The notes beneath the pieces are model-generated. The model saw only the letters and a program-made list of their open reading frames with translations. It did not search any database and was not told the DNA's origin. Both the position numbers and the translations under genes were made by a program. A stretch of 64,000 bases of DNA from G963422445 sp963422445 (GTDB lineage Bacteria > Pseudomonadota > Alphaproteobacteria > Thalassobaculales > Thalassobaculaceae): NCBI GenBank assembly GCA_963422445.2, contig OY729512.2, positions 6,507,219-6,571,218 on the forward strand, given 5' to 3'. This document shows, in pieces, positions 1 to 8,829 of the stretch. Each line of letters starts with the position of its first letter. Positions within the stretch are counted from its first letter, which is position 1.

Positions 1-1
1 G

Positions 2-1711
2 ATCCGGTTGCGCTTCTACGTCAGTAACGGTCTCGACGACCTTGGCCCCGCCTATGTCGCATTGCACAAGCGTGCGTCGGAACTGCTTGAAGAGTACGGC
101 CGGATTTCCGGCGGTCTGCTCCGCGTCGAATATCTCGATCCAAAGGCCTTCTCTCCAGAGGAAGACCTTGCGGTCGCAGACGGAATCCAGGCGATTCCCA
201 ACACGCTTGAAGACACCCAACTGTTCCTCGGGCTGTCCGGCACCAACAGCACCGACGGGCGTTATGTCATCGCCCATCTGGCGCCTGAACGCGCGCCGTT
301 TCTGGAATACGACCTGACCCGGATGGTTCACGATCTGGCCACCCCGAAAAAAACCGTTATCGGCCTGTTAGGAGATTTGCCGTTGCAGGGCAACCGCATC
401 CGGCAGGCGCGGCCCTGGGCCGTTCTTGATGCGGTCGAGCGGTTTTTCGAGATCCGAGCCATGTTCGGCACGATCTCGCAGATTGACGAAGAAATTGATA
501 TTGTCTGGCTGGCCGAACCCGGCCAACTTGACGAGACCACATTATATGCGCTTGACCAGTTCGCGATGCGCGGCGGCCGGATCCTGGCTTTCCTTGATCC
601 GTATTCGGAGGTTCTCGCAGCGGCACAGCGTGGGCAGAATCCGCCACCGCCACCACGAACCGGAAGCCTCGAGACTCTGGCGCCGCTGCTCGAAGCCTGG
701 GGTATCGACATCCCGGCCCGCAAGGTCGTCGGCGACCGGCCCGGCGCGCTCCAGGTTCAAATGCAGAAGGACCGGCGGGTCATTGTGACCGACTATCTGA
801 CCTGGTTCATGGCGCGCAAGGCGGCCTTTGCCGGCGACGACCTTGTCACCGGCAATCTGAAGCTGATGCAGTTCCGATCCACCGGTCATATCGAGGCGCG
901 CGATGGGGCGGAAACCCTGATCGAGCCGCTGGTGCAGACCAGCAGCATGGCGAACGAGATCGACCTCGCCCGCATCGAGTACGCCCCCGACCCGACCGGA
1001 ATTCTTGCCGATTTCATTCCGGCCGACCGGCGCTTCGTGATTGCCGCCCGTATCAGCGGTCCGGTGAAGAGCGCCTGGCCGGATGGTCCCCCGGACTCCG
1101 TGACTGACGAGGCCGCCGTGACGGCGCACAGAACGGCAGCCGATACGCCGCTCGCTCTGATCCTGGTCGCCGACAGCGATGTTCTGAGCGACCACACCTG
1201 GGTCGAAAACCGGAACTTCCTAGGCTCGAACCTCTCGGTACCCTACACCAACAATGGCGATTTTGTCGTCAATGCGCTGGACCAGCTCAGCGGTTCCCCA
1301 GCCATGATCGGACTCCGGGGACGCGGCATCGCCGACCGGGGGTTCACAATTCTCGAGGACATGGCGCAGCAGGCGGAGCAGCAGTACCGGTCGACCGAGC
1401 GCGCCCTCAGGGAAAAGATCGAAAGCCTGCAACGCCAGATCGCGGATTTACAGAAAACCGAGCAGGAGCACAGCGCCATCCTGACCGCGGAGCAACAGTC
1501 TGAAATCGACCGGGCGCGTGGCGAAATGCTCGACCTTCGCCGCGAACTCCGGGATGTCCGGTTCGCCTTGCGGCGTGATGTCAGCACTCTCAAAACGACG
1601 ATCACCGCCCTGAACATGTGGACCATTCCGGTTCTGATCGGATTGCTGGCGGTGCTGATTGCCGGCTGGCGCCTATTGCGTAATCGACGGTATCGCGAGG
1701 TTCGATCATGA
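2..1711 (+). CDS. GldG-like ABC transporter auxiliary protein (5' end outside window)
   Basis: The reading frame is open from the first bases of the window, so the true start and the usual N-terminal membrane helix lie upstream. The visible 567 residues match the GldG/ABC_transp_aux family: a periplasmic domain followed by a long Gln/Glu/Arg-rich coiled coil (about residues 448-528) and one C-terminal membrane helix (TIPVLIGLLAVLIAGWRLL) ending in a short basic tail. These proteins accompany a GldA-type ATPase and a GldF-type permease; outside gliding bacteria the substrate is unknown. The stop overlaps the start of the next gene by 4 bases (ATGA), indicating translational coupling to the DUF4340 gene. 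The family call is confident; the function is not. Confidence 0.8.
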   Translation: MRLRFYVSNGLDDLGPAYVALHKRASELLEEYGRISGGLLRVEYLDPKAFSPEEDLAVADGIQAIPNTLEDTQLFLGLSGTNSTDGRYVIAHLAPERAPFLEYDLTRMVHDLATPKKTVIGLLGDLPLQGNRIRQARPWAVLDAVERFFEIRAMFGTISQIDEEIDIVWLAEPGQLDETTLYALDQFAMRGGRILAFLDPYSEVLAAAQRGQNPPPPPRTGSLETLAPLLEAWGIDIPARKVVGDRPGALQVQMQKDRRVIVTDYLTWFMARKAAFAGDDLVTGNLKLMQFRSTGHIEARDGAETLIEPLVQTSSMANEIDLARIEYAPDPTGILADFIPADRRFVIAARISGPVKSAWPDGPPDSVTDEAAVTAHRTAADTPLALILVADSDVLSDHTWVENRNFLGSNLSVPYTNNGDFVVNALDQLSGSPAMIGLRGRGIADRGFTILEDMAQQAEQQYRSTERALREKIESLQRQIADLQKTEQEHSAILTAEQQSEIDRARGEMLDLRRELRDVRFALRRDVSTLKTTITALNMWTIPVLIGLLAVLIAGWRLLRNRRYREVRS

Positions 1712-2736
1712 CTCTTCGCGCCACGCTTGTTCTGCTCATACTGTCGCTGCTTGCGGTCGCGGGTGCCGTCCAGGCCATCCTGTCGTCGCCGGAGGCCCGG
1801 CTGGTTGCGAGCGGCGATATCGCGTTTCCAGCCTTGCGGGACGATCCCGACAGCGTTGCCCGGTTGACGGTATCAACTGGTGACGGCGTGTTCGAGTTCG
1901 CCAGGCAGCCGGACTCGATCGACTGGATTGCCGTTGACAAGTACGATCATCCGGTATCGTCCCGGCAAATCGGCACGATCGTGACCACACTCGCCGATAT
2001 GCGCCTGATTGAGGCAAAGACCCGGCTGCCAGAGCGCTTTGCCCGGATTGGCGTTGAAGCCCCGGATACGGCAAAGGCGACATCGGCCTTGCTTCGTCTT
2101 GCGGACAACACCGGCACCATGCTGGCCGAGGTCATTTTCGGCCACCGGGTCTGGCGCCAAACCGGTTCGGCCCGGAATGGAACCTTCGTGCGATTTCCGG
2201 ACGACGATCAGGCCTGGCTTGCCAGCGGCGGCACCGATCTGCCGAGTGATCTTGTTGACTGGCTCGATCGATCGATCATCGATATCGACGCTGGCGCCGT
2301 CGCGAAAATTGTCGTGTCCCGTGGGTCCGAGCCACCCTTCATCATCGAGCGCGGAGACCCTGGCGGCGACTTCGCGCTTCTCGGACCGTTGGGCCCTATT
2401 CAGAGTGATGCGGATCAGGCGAAGCGCCTTTCGATGGGCCTGACCCGCCTGAAATTCGACGACGTGATGCCACAGGATCAAAGATCACTTGCCGGCGACA
2501 GATTGACGGTTTCAATCACGACGTTTGACGGTCTGACAGCCGAAATCGTCCTCGCCACGGCAGACGACCAGACCTGGGCGCAGGTCAGCGCCGCCGGATC
2601 CGGAGACGCGGCAGCGAAGGCAGCTGAAATCAATGCCCGGACAGCGTTCTGGACCTACCGGATCCCGGACTGGCAACGTGACCGGCTTGACGTCACCGCG
2701 GACAAGCTTGCGGCCAAACCCGGGAAGAAAAAATAG
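1708..2736 (+). CDS. DUF4340 domain-containing protein
   Basis: A 342-residue protein with one N-terminal hydrophobic segment (about residues 5-25, rich in Leu/Ala/Val) and an extracytoplasmic body with the DUF4340 pattern, including a repeated 'D-x-I-x-W' type strand (SIDWIAVDKY near residue 70). DUF4340 genes normally close operons coding for GldA/GldF/GldG-like ABC systems, and here the gene overlaps the GldG-like gene by 4 bases. It probably sits in the inner membrane with the periplasmic part acting together with the GldG-like subunit (inference). It ends in a Lys-rich tail (GKKK). No terminator is evident; IS630 debris starts about 20 bases after the stop and may have removed downstream sequence. 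Confidence 0.8.
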   Translation: MTLRATLVLLILSLLAVAGAVQAILSSPEARLVASGDIAFPALRDDPDSVARLTVSTGDGVFEFARQPDSIDWIAVDKYDHPVSSRQIGTIVTTLADMRLIEAKTRLPERFARIGVEAPDTAKATSALLRLADNTGTMLAEVIFGHRVWRQTGSARNGTFVRFPDDDQAWLASGGTDLPSDLVDWLDRSIIDIDAGAVAKIVVSRGSEPPFIIERGDPGGDFALLGPLGPIQSDADQAKRLSMGLTRLKFDDVMPQDQRSLAGDRLTVSITTFDGLTAEIVLATADDQTWAQVSAAGSGDAAAKAAEINARTAFWTYRIPDWQRDRLDVTADKLAAKPGKKK

Positions 2737-2756
2737 CGTTGTCCCAACGCATAGCC

Positions 2757-3666
2757 TGGTAGATTGATCGTTACAGGTATATCCATTATTGTGTTCTTCT
2801 GATTTGTCGATCACGGAGGTCTGCAAGATGCGCCCTGGTGTTTCATTCACGCTCACTTCGGGCGACCGGCATCGCCTTGAAACGGTTGTCCCGGACCCGA
2901 AGAGCCCGCAGAAGCACGTCTGGCGGGCGCGCATCGTTCTTCTGAGCGACGATGGGCTCGGCACGATGGCCATCATGAGAGAGACCGGCAAGGCGAAGAA
3001 CAGTGTCTGGCGCTGGCAGGACCGCTTCTATGGACGAAGGTGTGGACGGACTTCTGCGGAACAAAATGCGCCCGCCAGGCAAGACGCCTCCGGCTCCTGA
3101 GCCGGTGGCGAAGATCGTCGGGTTGACCCACACCTCGCCGCCTCACGCGGCGACCCACTGGACGCTGCGGGCGATGGCAAAGGCTGTGGGGGTGCCGCTT
3201 CGAGGGTCTGGGCGGTCTGGCAGGCGCATGGCCTGATGCCGCACCGCTGGCGGCCGTTCACGCTTTCGAACGATCCCGCCTGCCTCGAGACGCTGGCCGA
3301 CATCGTCGGCCTCTCCGTTGCGCCGCCGGCTCATGCGGTCGTGCTGTCGATCGATGACAGGTCGCACAGTCAGGCACGCGACCGCACACAGCCCGGCCTG
3401 CCGCTGAAGAAAGGCCGCGGCGCCACCATGACACATGATTACAAGCGCAACGGCACGACGACGCTGTTTGCCGCCCTGACCGTGCTCGACGGCACGGTCA
3501 TCGGCCAGCACGCCAGCCGGCGTTCCCGAGATTTCGCAACCGCATCGCGCGCACGATACCCGCCGGCGTCCCAGTCCAAGCCATCCCCGACCTCGAGCGC
3601 GTGGCTGAACGCGCTCGAAGGCGTCTTCGCCAAGCGGACACGAACTCCAGGACGCCATCCGCCGCG
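2757..3666 (+). pseudogene. IS630-type transposase remnant (copy 1)
   Basis: The product begins at ATG 2828 (MRPGVSFTLTSG...) and is the same IS630-type transposase as at 36.2 kb. The helix-turn-helix part is readable up to about 3030. An extra base near 3030 then shifts the frame, and the rest continues in other frames: the arm with MPHRWRPFTLSND (3236 on), the DDE-region piece MTHDYKRNGTTTLFAAL (3429 on) and the C-terminal SSAWLNALEGVF (about 3594). Compared with the 36.2-kb copy it keeps a central piece that copy lost, but it lacks the segment before SSAWLN and about 40 bases near 3640. The left end carries TAGATTGATCGTTAC (about 2759). The element breaks off at about 3666 against an SDR remnant. 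Confidence 0.8.
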
Positions 3667-3881
3667 GCGTTCGCCACCACGACGTCAAGCTGCCCGAACG
3701 CGTCGACCGCCGCTTCGACCCCGGCGCGCACCGAAGCAGAATCACGGACATCGCACTCCGCGGCGCCGGCTCGTCCGGCCCCTGTGCTATCGAGCTCTGC
3801 CCCGATGGCCACGGCTGCGGCTGCGCCGATCCCCCGGCCCGCGCCGATGATGATCGCAACCTTGTTCTCCAGTTGCCGCAT
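3666..3881 (-). pseudogene. Short-chain dehydrogenase N-terminal remnant
   Basis: Read on the minus strand from ATG 3881, the product starts MRQLENKVAIIIGAGRGIGA, the glycine-rich NAD(P)-binding start of an SDR (TGxxxGIG with Thr changed to Ile). It continues to a CDVRD strand and FGQLDVVVANAA, the equivalent of the D-x-L-x-NNAG region. The stretch between these motifs is too short for an SDR, so an internal deletion is likely, and the gene stops at the junction with the IS630 remnant at about 3666. No catalytic Ser-Tyr-Lys part is present. It is a dead fragment. Confidence 0.7.
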
Positions 3882-4196
3882 GGTCTCTTCCTCATCCGAC
3901 GCAGTCGGAACCGGATTTTCCGGATTCCCACCGCTGCAGGATCGACGGGAAGCCCGCGTTCTGCGCACCACTCGTCATCCCCGTTCCGCCCGTACCCGTG
4001 AGAGCGGGCAATGAGAATCCGGAATGCGCGAACGATGCCTCGACTCCTTTCCCGACGCTTCGAAGCGAGGGTCTGAATCGAACTCGGTCTGAATCGAGTT
4101 CTTGAGAGGAACCTCTGAGAGCCTGACCTAAAACTGGTTGTGTGGTCTCTTATGGTGTATCTTCATGGGTAAACAACCATATCATGGGGGCACATC

Positions 4197-4742
4197 ATGC
4201 CCTGGAACGAGATCACACGGAAGTATTATAGCCGCAAGACGGAGCGTTACGAAAGCGATCTGACCGATGCCGGGTGGATCACCTTGCCGGACCCGCTTCT
4301 TCCACCGTCGCACCGGCTTGGTCGTCCCCGTCAGGTGGACCTGCGCGACGTGGTGAACGCGATCGTCTACATGCTCTGGGCAGGGTGCAGTTGGCGGTCA
4401 TTACCGAAGGATTGTCAGGCGTTTACGACGGTTCAGACCTATTTCTACGCGTGGTCCCGGTCGGGGCGTAGTGCGGACCCGAGCGCGGCCATCATCGACA
4501 GTCAGAGTGTGCCGACGGTCGAAGCGGGCAGCGAGGAATGCGGCGACGATGCCGGCAAGACGATCAAGGAAGCGAATTGCTCGATCACTGTGGAGGTCAC
4601 CGGAAAACCCAGGGACGCCAAGGGATTCGTCGTCATGTCCCGGCGCTGGGTGGTCGAACGCAGCTTCGGATGGCTGCACCGCTGCCGGCGCCTCTCCAGA
4701 GACTTCGAGCGATCCATCGCCAACGCCCTCGCCTGGCTCTGA
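4197..4742 (+). pseudogene. IS5-family (IS427-like) transposase, internally deleted
   Basis: The 181-residue frame begins MPWNEITRKYYSRKTERYE, followed by the DUF4096-like N-terminal domain (WITLPDPLLPP, LRDVVNAIVYMLWAGCSWRSLP). It then jumps directly to a D-containing strand (AAIIDSQSVPTVEAG) and to the C-terminal RRWVVERSFGWLHRCRRL motif with the catalytic Glu. About 80-90 residues between these blocks, including the middle Asp, are missing compared with intact IS5/IS427-type proteins (about 270 residues). The frame stays open, so the deletion was in frame, but the DDE triad is incomplete and the protein should be inactive. Confidence 0.8.
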
Positions 4743-4997
4743 TCCGTGTTCTCATGCGCCGCCTCGAACGCATGCAAGTCACTGTCACTAATTGATATCA
4801 TTAATGATTCAGACACTGACAAATCCTGATCGAGGTTCTGGGGTCGATTGTCAATCATCGATTCCTCGAAGTCCGAAGTGCTTCGAACAGGACGTAAGGG
4901 AGATTTTCAGAGGTTCCCTGAATCTACAAGGCGTTGCCGACCCTGTGCCCTTCGTGGATCGCGCTCGACAGATCGCGCGGCGCGAGACAGTCCCCGA

Positions 4998-5194
4998 TCA
5001 GGGTGGGGGAGCGGTCGCTGCGTCGAAAAGGCGAAGGCGCGCTTCAATGTCTAGCCCTCGCCGGTGGTGCCGACACCGGCTGGCAGAAACCGCATGGTTT
5101 CGCCAGCCTCCTTGAAACGAAGCTCGTCGCCGGATCGTATCCTGTAACGCTTAGCGAGCGCTTTGGGCACGGTCACCTGAAGCTTGCTAGTCAT
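4998..5194 (-). pseudogene. AbrB/MazE-type antitoxin remnant
   Basis: A small minus-strand frame from ATG 5194 reads MTSKLQVTVPKALAKRYRI then RSGDELRF..AGETMRFLPAG, the swapped-hairpin DNA-binding fold of AbrB-family antitoxins. It hits a TAG at 5051-5053 after 47 residues. In the adjacent frame the usual continuation, IEARLRLFDAATA, is visible down to a TGA at 4998-5000, so one frameshift broke the gene. No PIN-domain partner is visible next to it; the flanks are IS debris. Found by reading the strand directly. Confidence 0.65.
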
Positions 5195-5309
5195 CTTGGC
5201 CCCGGCTCTACGCAAACACGGAAAATGTCCTTGTCAAACGGGGTGCCAACGCCGGAGCCGTGGATGGTCTCGATGTTTATCCGGCGTCAAGGCGGCGCGG
5301 ATAGCCTCG

Positions 5310-6581
5310 ATAATACCAAGAGCAAATCATAGGACCCGATATAGTGAGACATCGGGATCAGCATGATGGGGCGACGGCGCAGCTGCGCCGGGTCGTTTTG
5401 GTGATGCCGTCGGGTTGGTTGGTCAGCCAGTGCCACGCCGCCCAGCAGGCTTTCTTCAGGGCAGCGACATTCTTGAATACGCGGTGGGCAAAGCGGTTCG
5501 ATTTCAGGACCAGAATGATCTGCTCCATCGGATTGATCCCAAACGCGTTCCAAATTGCCTCACTGTCCCACAATGTTGGGGCGATGAGCTGTGCACCCTC
5601 CTATAGACTGTGGTGATGGACTCGCCAGCGTTGGAGGATGATGATGAGCGCAGCAACGCCCATAACCTGGACGGAACACATTGCGGACGAGCGCCACGCG
5701 CTGGCGAGGCACTGCGGGGACGCGAAGCAGGCCTCGCGCGCTCGCGCTCGCCATGATCATGGAGGGCGCGTCTCGCACGGCAGCGGCACGGGCGCAGGGC
5801 ATGGACCTTCAACTCCTGCGCGACTGGGTGTTGCGCTACAACGCCGAAGGCTTGGACGGCCTTGCGAACCGTCCGCGCGGCGGGAGCGCGGTCCGCTTGA
5901 CGGAGGCGCAGATCGCCGAGAGCGGCGCGTGGATCGAAGCTGGTCCCGCGCTTGAGCGTGACGGCGTGACGCGCTGGCGCCTTCAGGACATTGTGCGGAA
6001 GATCGAGGAGGCCTTCGGTGTCCTCTATACGGAGAGCGGCGCCCGTATGATGCTCCGAAGGGCTGGGTTTCGCTTTATCTCGGGACGGCCGGTCCACCCC
6101 AAAGCCGACGCGGAGCGGCAGAGGGAAGTCGTGGCGGACTTCGAGGCGCCGGTGACGTCTACGCTCAGCCCCGAGGCGCTGGCGGGCCCGGTCGAGATCT
6201 GGGTCCAGGACGACGCGCGCATCGGCCAGAAGGGGATGACGACGCGGGTCTGGGCGCATGGGAAGCAGCGTCCACGCATCCTGCGCGACCACCGCTATGG
6301 CTACGTCCATCTGTGCGGCGCCACCTGCGCGCAGCGCGGCGTCGGCATCGCCCCTGTGGCGGACAGGGCGAACACAGCGTCGATGAACGAGCATCTGGCG
6401 GCCATCGCTGCGGCCGTGGCGCCGGGTGCGCACGGCGGGATCGTGCTGGACGGCGTGGCACTGGCTGACCAACCAACCCGACGGCATCACGAAAACGACC
6501 CGGCGCAGCTGCGCCGTCGCGCCATCATGCTGAGCCCGATGTCTCACTATATCGGTTCCTATGATTTGCGCTTGGTATTAT
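5310..6581. mobile_element. Rearranged IS630-type element with 127-bp inverted ends
   Basis: Two pieces of one IS630-type transposase face each other. On the minus strand (5573 down to about 5340) is a C-terminus containing NRFAHRVFKNVAALKKACWA and WHWLTNQPDGI. On the plus strand (about 5638-6460) is the N-terminal and middle part: MDLQLLRDWVLRYNAEGLDG (helix-turn-helix) and VEIWVQDDARIGQKG (first catalytic Asp). A frameshift near 5735 and an internal deletion after GGIVLDG join this part to the same C-terminal tail out of frame. As a result 5310-5436 and 6455-6581 form near-perfect inverted repeats of 127 bases, whose outer tips (ATAATACCAAG) are the element ends. No functional transposase remains. 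Confidence 0.75.
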
Positions 6582-6593
6582 AGCGGCGCCCAC

Positions 6594-6881
6594 ATGCGCG
6601 ACGATCCTTCTCAAGTGGGACGAATGAGGTCCGTCAGCAAAGAAAAGAACAACACTGACCGGCTGATCGAAGCAAGGGACACGTGTAGATTGCTGGCACT
6701 GTCCTTTGCAGTGCCAGCAAATGGCGTTGGAAATCGAAGCGACATTGCAGAATACAATGAGCTGAACGAGAGGCTTTCGATCCGTTTGAATGAGTTGAGC
6801 AAAATCGGGTTTGTGCCGAACAATTATAGCGGGGCCAATTCTTGCCATGCCTTCATCGGTTCCTCCAAGGTGTCATCATGA
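6594..6881 (+). CDS. Hypothetical 95-residue protein
   Basis: The frame from ATG 6594 encodes MRDDPSQVGRMRSVSKEKNN and then a charged, probably helical region with DIAEYNELNERLSIRLNELS. I do not recognise the family. Support for it being real is its stop: TGA 6879-6881 overlaps ATG 6878 of the next frame (ATGA), with AAGG a few bases upstream, a classic coupled-gene arrangement. A perfect 12-bp inverted repeat (6690-6720) lies inside it. It starts 13 bases after the IS630 remnant's end, so the original N-terminus may have been lost. Confidence 0.35.
   Translation: MRDDPSQVGRMRSVSKEKNNTDRLIEARDTCRLLALSFAVPANGVGNRSDIAEYNELNERLSIRLNELSKIGFVPNNYSGANSCHAFIGSSKVSS
6690..6720. repeat. Perfect 12-bp inverted repeat, 7-base loop
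   Basis: The arms TTGCTGGCACTG (6690-6701) and CAGTGCCAGCAA (6709-6720) are perfectly complementary around TCCTTTG. No T-run follows, so it is not a typical intrinsic terminator. It lies within the possible 95-residue frame. Confidence 0.8.
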
Positions 6882-6935
6882 GCAACGACCTCTATCCGCC
6901 AGAAGTGGCGCGCGCACGCTTCGAGGCCCTGTTGA
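6878..6935 (+). pseudogene. 5' fragment of a small conserved-type protein, cut by IS1595 debris
   Basis: The frame from ATG 6878 starts MSNDLYPPEVARARFEALLK then RMLKSGRPDP. It resembles the short 'YPxE..ARxxAxLKxML..PP' hypothetical proteins common in proteobacteria, often beside small plasmid or toxin-antitoxin genes (family resemblance from memory). It overlaps the preceding frame by ATGA. After about 20-28 codons it runs into the 3' end of the minus-strand IS1595 transposase (stop at 6945-6947), so the remainder was lost on insertion. Confidence 0.4.
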
Positions 6936-6944
6936 AACGGATGC

Positions 6945-7794
6945 TCAAAAGCGGGCGACCCGATCCCCGAACATCGTTTCGGGCCGCTTCCGGCGGTTAT
7001 AGCGGTACTCGAACTCCTTCACGTAGTTCTGAAGGTGCGTCCCGGACACATGAACGTGCGTCCCCCGGATCGACAGTTTCAGGCGCGCCCAAAGGCCCTC
7101 GACGGCGTTGACGTGGCTGTCGCCCCTTAACATTAAGTGCCCGCGCCGTGGTTGACGGTCTCGTGCTCGTAGCCGACCCGCTCCAGCGACACGTCGGCGC
7201 GCAGTTCGTCGGTATGGATCGGGCTGCCCGGCTCGACGGTCTCGCGGATGATCGGCTCCGAGGGGCCCCGCTTCACGTTCGGCACCACGTTGGCCATAAG
7301 AGCGCCGTCGCGCTCGATCAGGCCGAAACCGTGGTCTTGTTCTCGCGGTAGCCCCGGCCCTTCCCTTCGACCTTGCCGCCGATCAAGGTTTCGTCGACCG
7401 CAACAACGCTGCCCAGCGGCCATTCGCCGTCCGTCTCGGCCATAGACCTGCGGATCAGCTGGCCCATGCGCCAAGCCGTCGGGTAGGATACGCCAAGCTG
7501 GCGCTGAAGCTCCCTGGCGGCTACGCCGTGGCGCGTCGTCGCAAACATGGACATGGCGAAGAACCACTTGTGCAGCGGCAGTCGGGTCCGGTGCATGAAG
7601 GTTCCCGCGCACGGATAAATGTGGTGCCCGCAGTATGCGCCAACATAGCCGCGCTCGCGTGTCATGCGGTGAAACTTGCCGTGTACGCCGCACTTCGGAC
7701 AGTCGATCTCCGCGCCGTAGCGCGTCTCCATAATGTGACGCAAGCACGCCTCATCGTCGGGAAACTGGCGCTGAAACTCGTGGAATATGGTCAT
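6945..7794 (-). pseudogene. IS1595-family transposase, frameshifted (copy 1)
   Basis: Starting at ATG 7794, the product has an N-terminal zinc ribbon (CPKCGVHGKF..., then a CGHH variant), the helix-turn-helix ELQRQLGVSYPTAWRMGQLI, and the first catalytic Asp in VVAVDETLIGGKVEGKGRG. The frame is lost near 7330. The continuation MANVVPNVKRG...PIHTDELRADVSLERVGYEHETVNH is in a second frame, and the C-terminal VNAVEGLWARLKLSIRGTHV and FEYRYNRRKRPETMF in a third (down to 6945). At least two frameshifts make it inactive. Its right boundary upstream of 7794 is not clear. Confidence 0.85.
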
Positions 7795-8274
7795 GGCGAC
7801 CTCCTTTCATCTGAAAGATTAGGAGATCACGCTAATTGTATTAAGTTTATAATCACGGAAGATAACAGTTCTCCGCTTGACGTGGCGGCACAGGGTGGAG
7901 TCCTTCCACAAGTCGCCGGACGGGCGGGAAGTGCCCCCCTGCAACGAACTTCGCGCCACGACGCGCAGACTGACACCAACGCGAACGCCCTGAAGATGCA
8001 GCGTATGATTGTTGTCTCGGCCGCGTTGCTGCATCGCTCGTCCCACACCGGTTCGTCCTTCTCGCCGGTGTGCTTCACCATGTCGCGAAATATCGTTCAA
8101 CAAGATCAATAACCGTAATCCTGCAATGCACGACGAGAACATCCGTGTACCCGTTTTGTGACTGTGCCAGCATGGAATCAAAGGGCAAACATTGACATGG
8201 CCGGTTGAGTGCGACATTCCGAACATCGGTGCTTCGAAATCGCTGGGAATCGGACATGGACCAAGAGTCCCATC
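7795..8274. other. Intergenic stretch, no gene seen
   Basis: About 480 bases between the IS1595 remnant and tadA. The first bases contain an AT-rich segment (around 7830-7860) suitable for an IS end or promoter. Nothing else in either strand resembles a known protein or RNA gene. Confidence 0.5.
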
Positions 8275-8766
8275 ATGGTTAAATCCGAACGGAACGTGAG
8301 GCACGATGTCTCATTTATGATGCTCGCTCTGGCCGAGGCCCGCGCTGCCAGCGGGCGCGGCGAGGTGCCAGTCGGCGCTGTGGTCCACGATGCGTCCGGA
8401 ACCGTCCTCGCTATGGCCGGCAATCGGATCGAGGAACTGTCCGATCCAACCGCACATGCCGAAATTCTGGCAATCCGGGCCGCCGCCGCCAGGCTTGGCC
8501 GCCCCCGTCTGACCGATTGCGACCTCACGGTGACCCTCGAGCCTTGCACCATGTGCGCCCAAGCGATCTCGCTGGCCCGGATCCGTCGGCTCGTTTTTGC
8601 TGCCTACGATCCAAAGGGCGGCGCCGTCGAGCATGGCGCCCGCCTCTTCACACTGCCGACCTGCAACCATCGCCCGGATGTGGTTGCTGGCCTCGACGAG
8701 TCGGAATCGGCAGAATTGCTCAGGGATTTCTTCCGAAAACGCCGGCAATCGCAAAACCCCGACTGA
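8275..8766 (+). CDS. tadA: tRNA-specific adenosine deaminase TadA
   Basis: TadA converts adenosine-34 to inosine in the anticodon of tRNA-Arg(ACG), an essential cytoplasmic reaction. The 163-residue protein carries the zinc-dependent deaminase signature: HAE (in PTAHAEILAIRAAA) gives the zinc-binding His and catalytic Glu, and LEPCTMCAQAI gives PCxxC with the two zinc-binding Cys. EVPVGAVV and AYDPKGGAVEHGARLF are typical TadA strands. ATG 8275 is chosen because the residues before it (in a longer frame from 8209) do not look like TadA; ATG 8317 (MMLALAEARAA) is a possible shorter start. The gene converges on the corrinoid-activation gene, with 63 bases between the stops. Length and motifs are complete, so it is probably functional. 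Confidence 0.93.
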   Translation: MVKSERNVRHDVSFMMLALAEARAASGRGEVPVGAVVHDASGTVLAMAGNRIEELSDPTAHAEILAIRAAAARLGRPRLTDCDLTVTLEPCTMCAQAISLARIRRLVFAAYDPKGGAVEHGARLFTLPTCNHRPDVVAGLDESESAELLRDFFRKRRQSQNPD

Positions 8767-8829
8767 AGCCGGAGCGCCGGCGCAGGCCCGTGTCCCTGCA
8801 TCGCACGGCCAACCCACTTGGACCGGCGG

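Noticed and set aside
3666..3881. A functional short-chain dehydrogenase
   Set aside because: Only the nucleotide-binding start is left, with an internal deletion and no catalytic Tyr-Lys.
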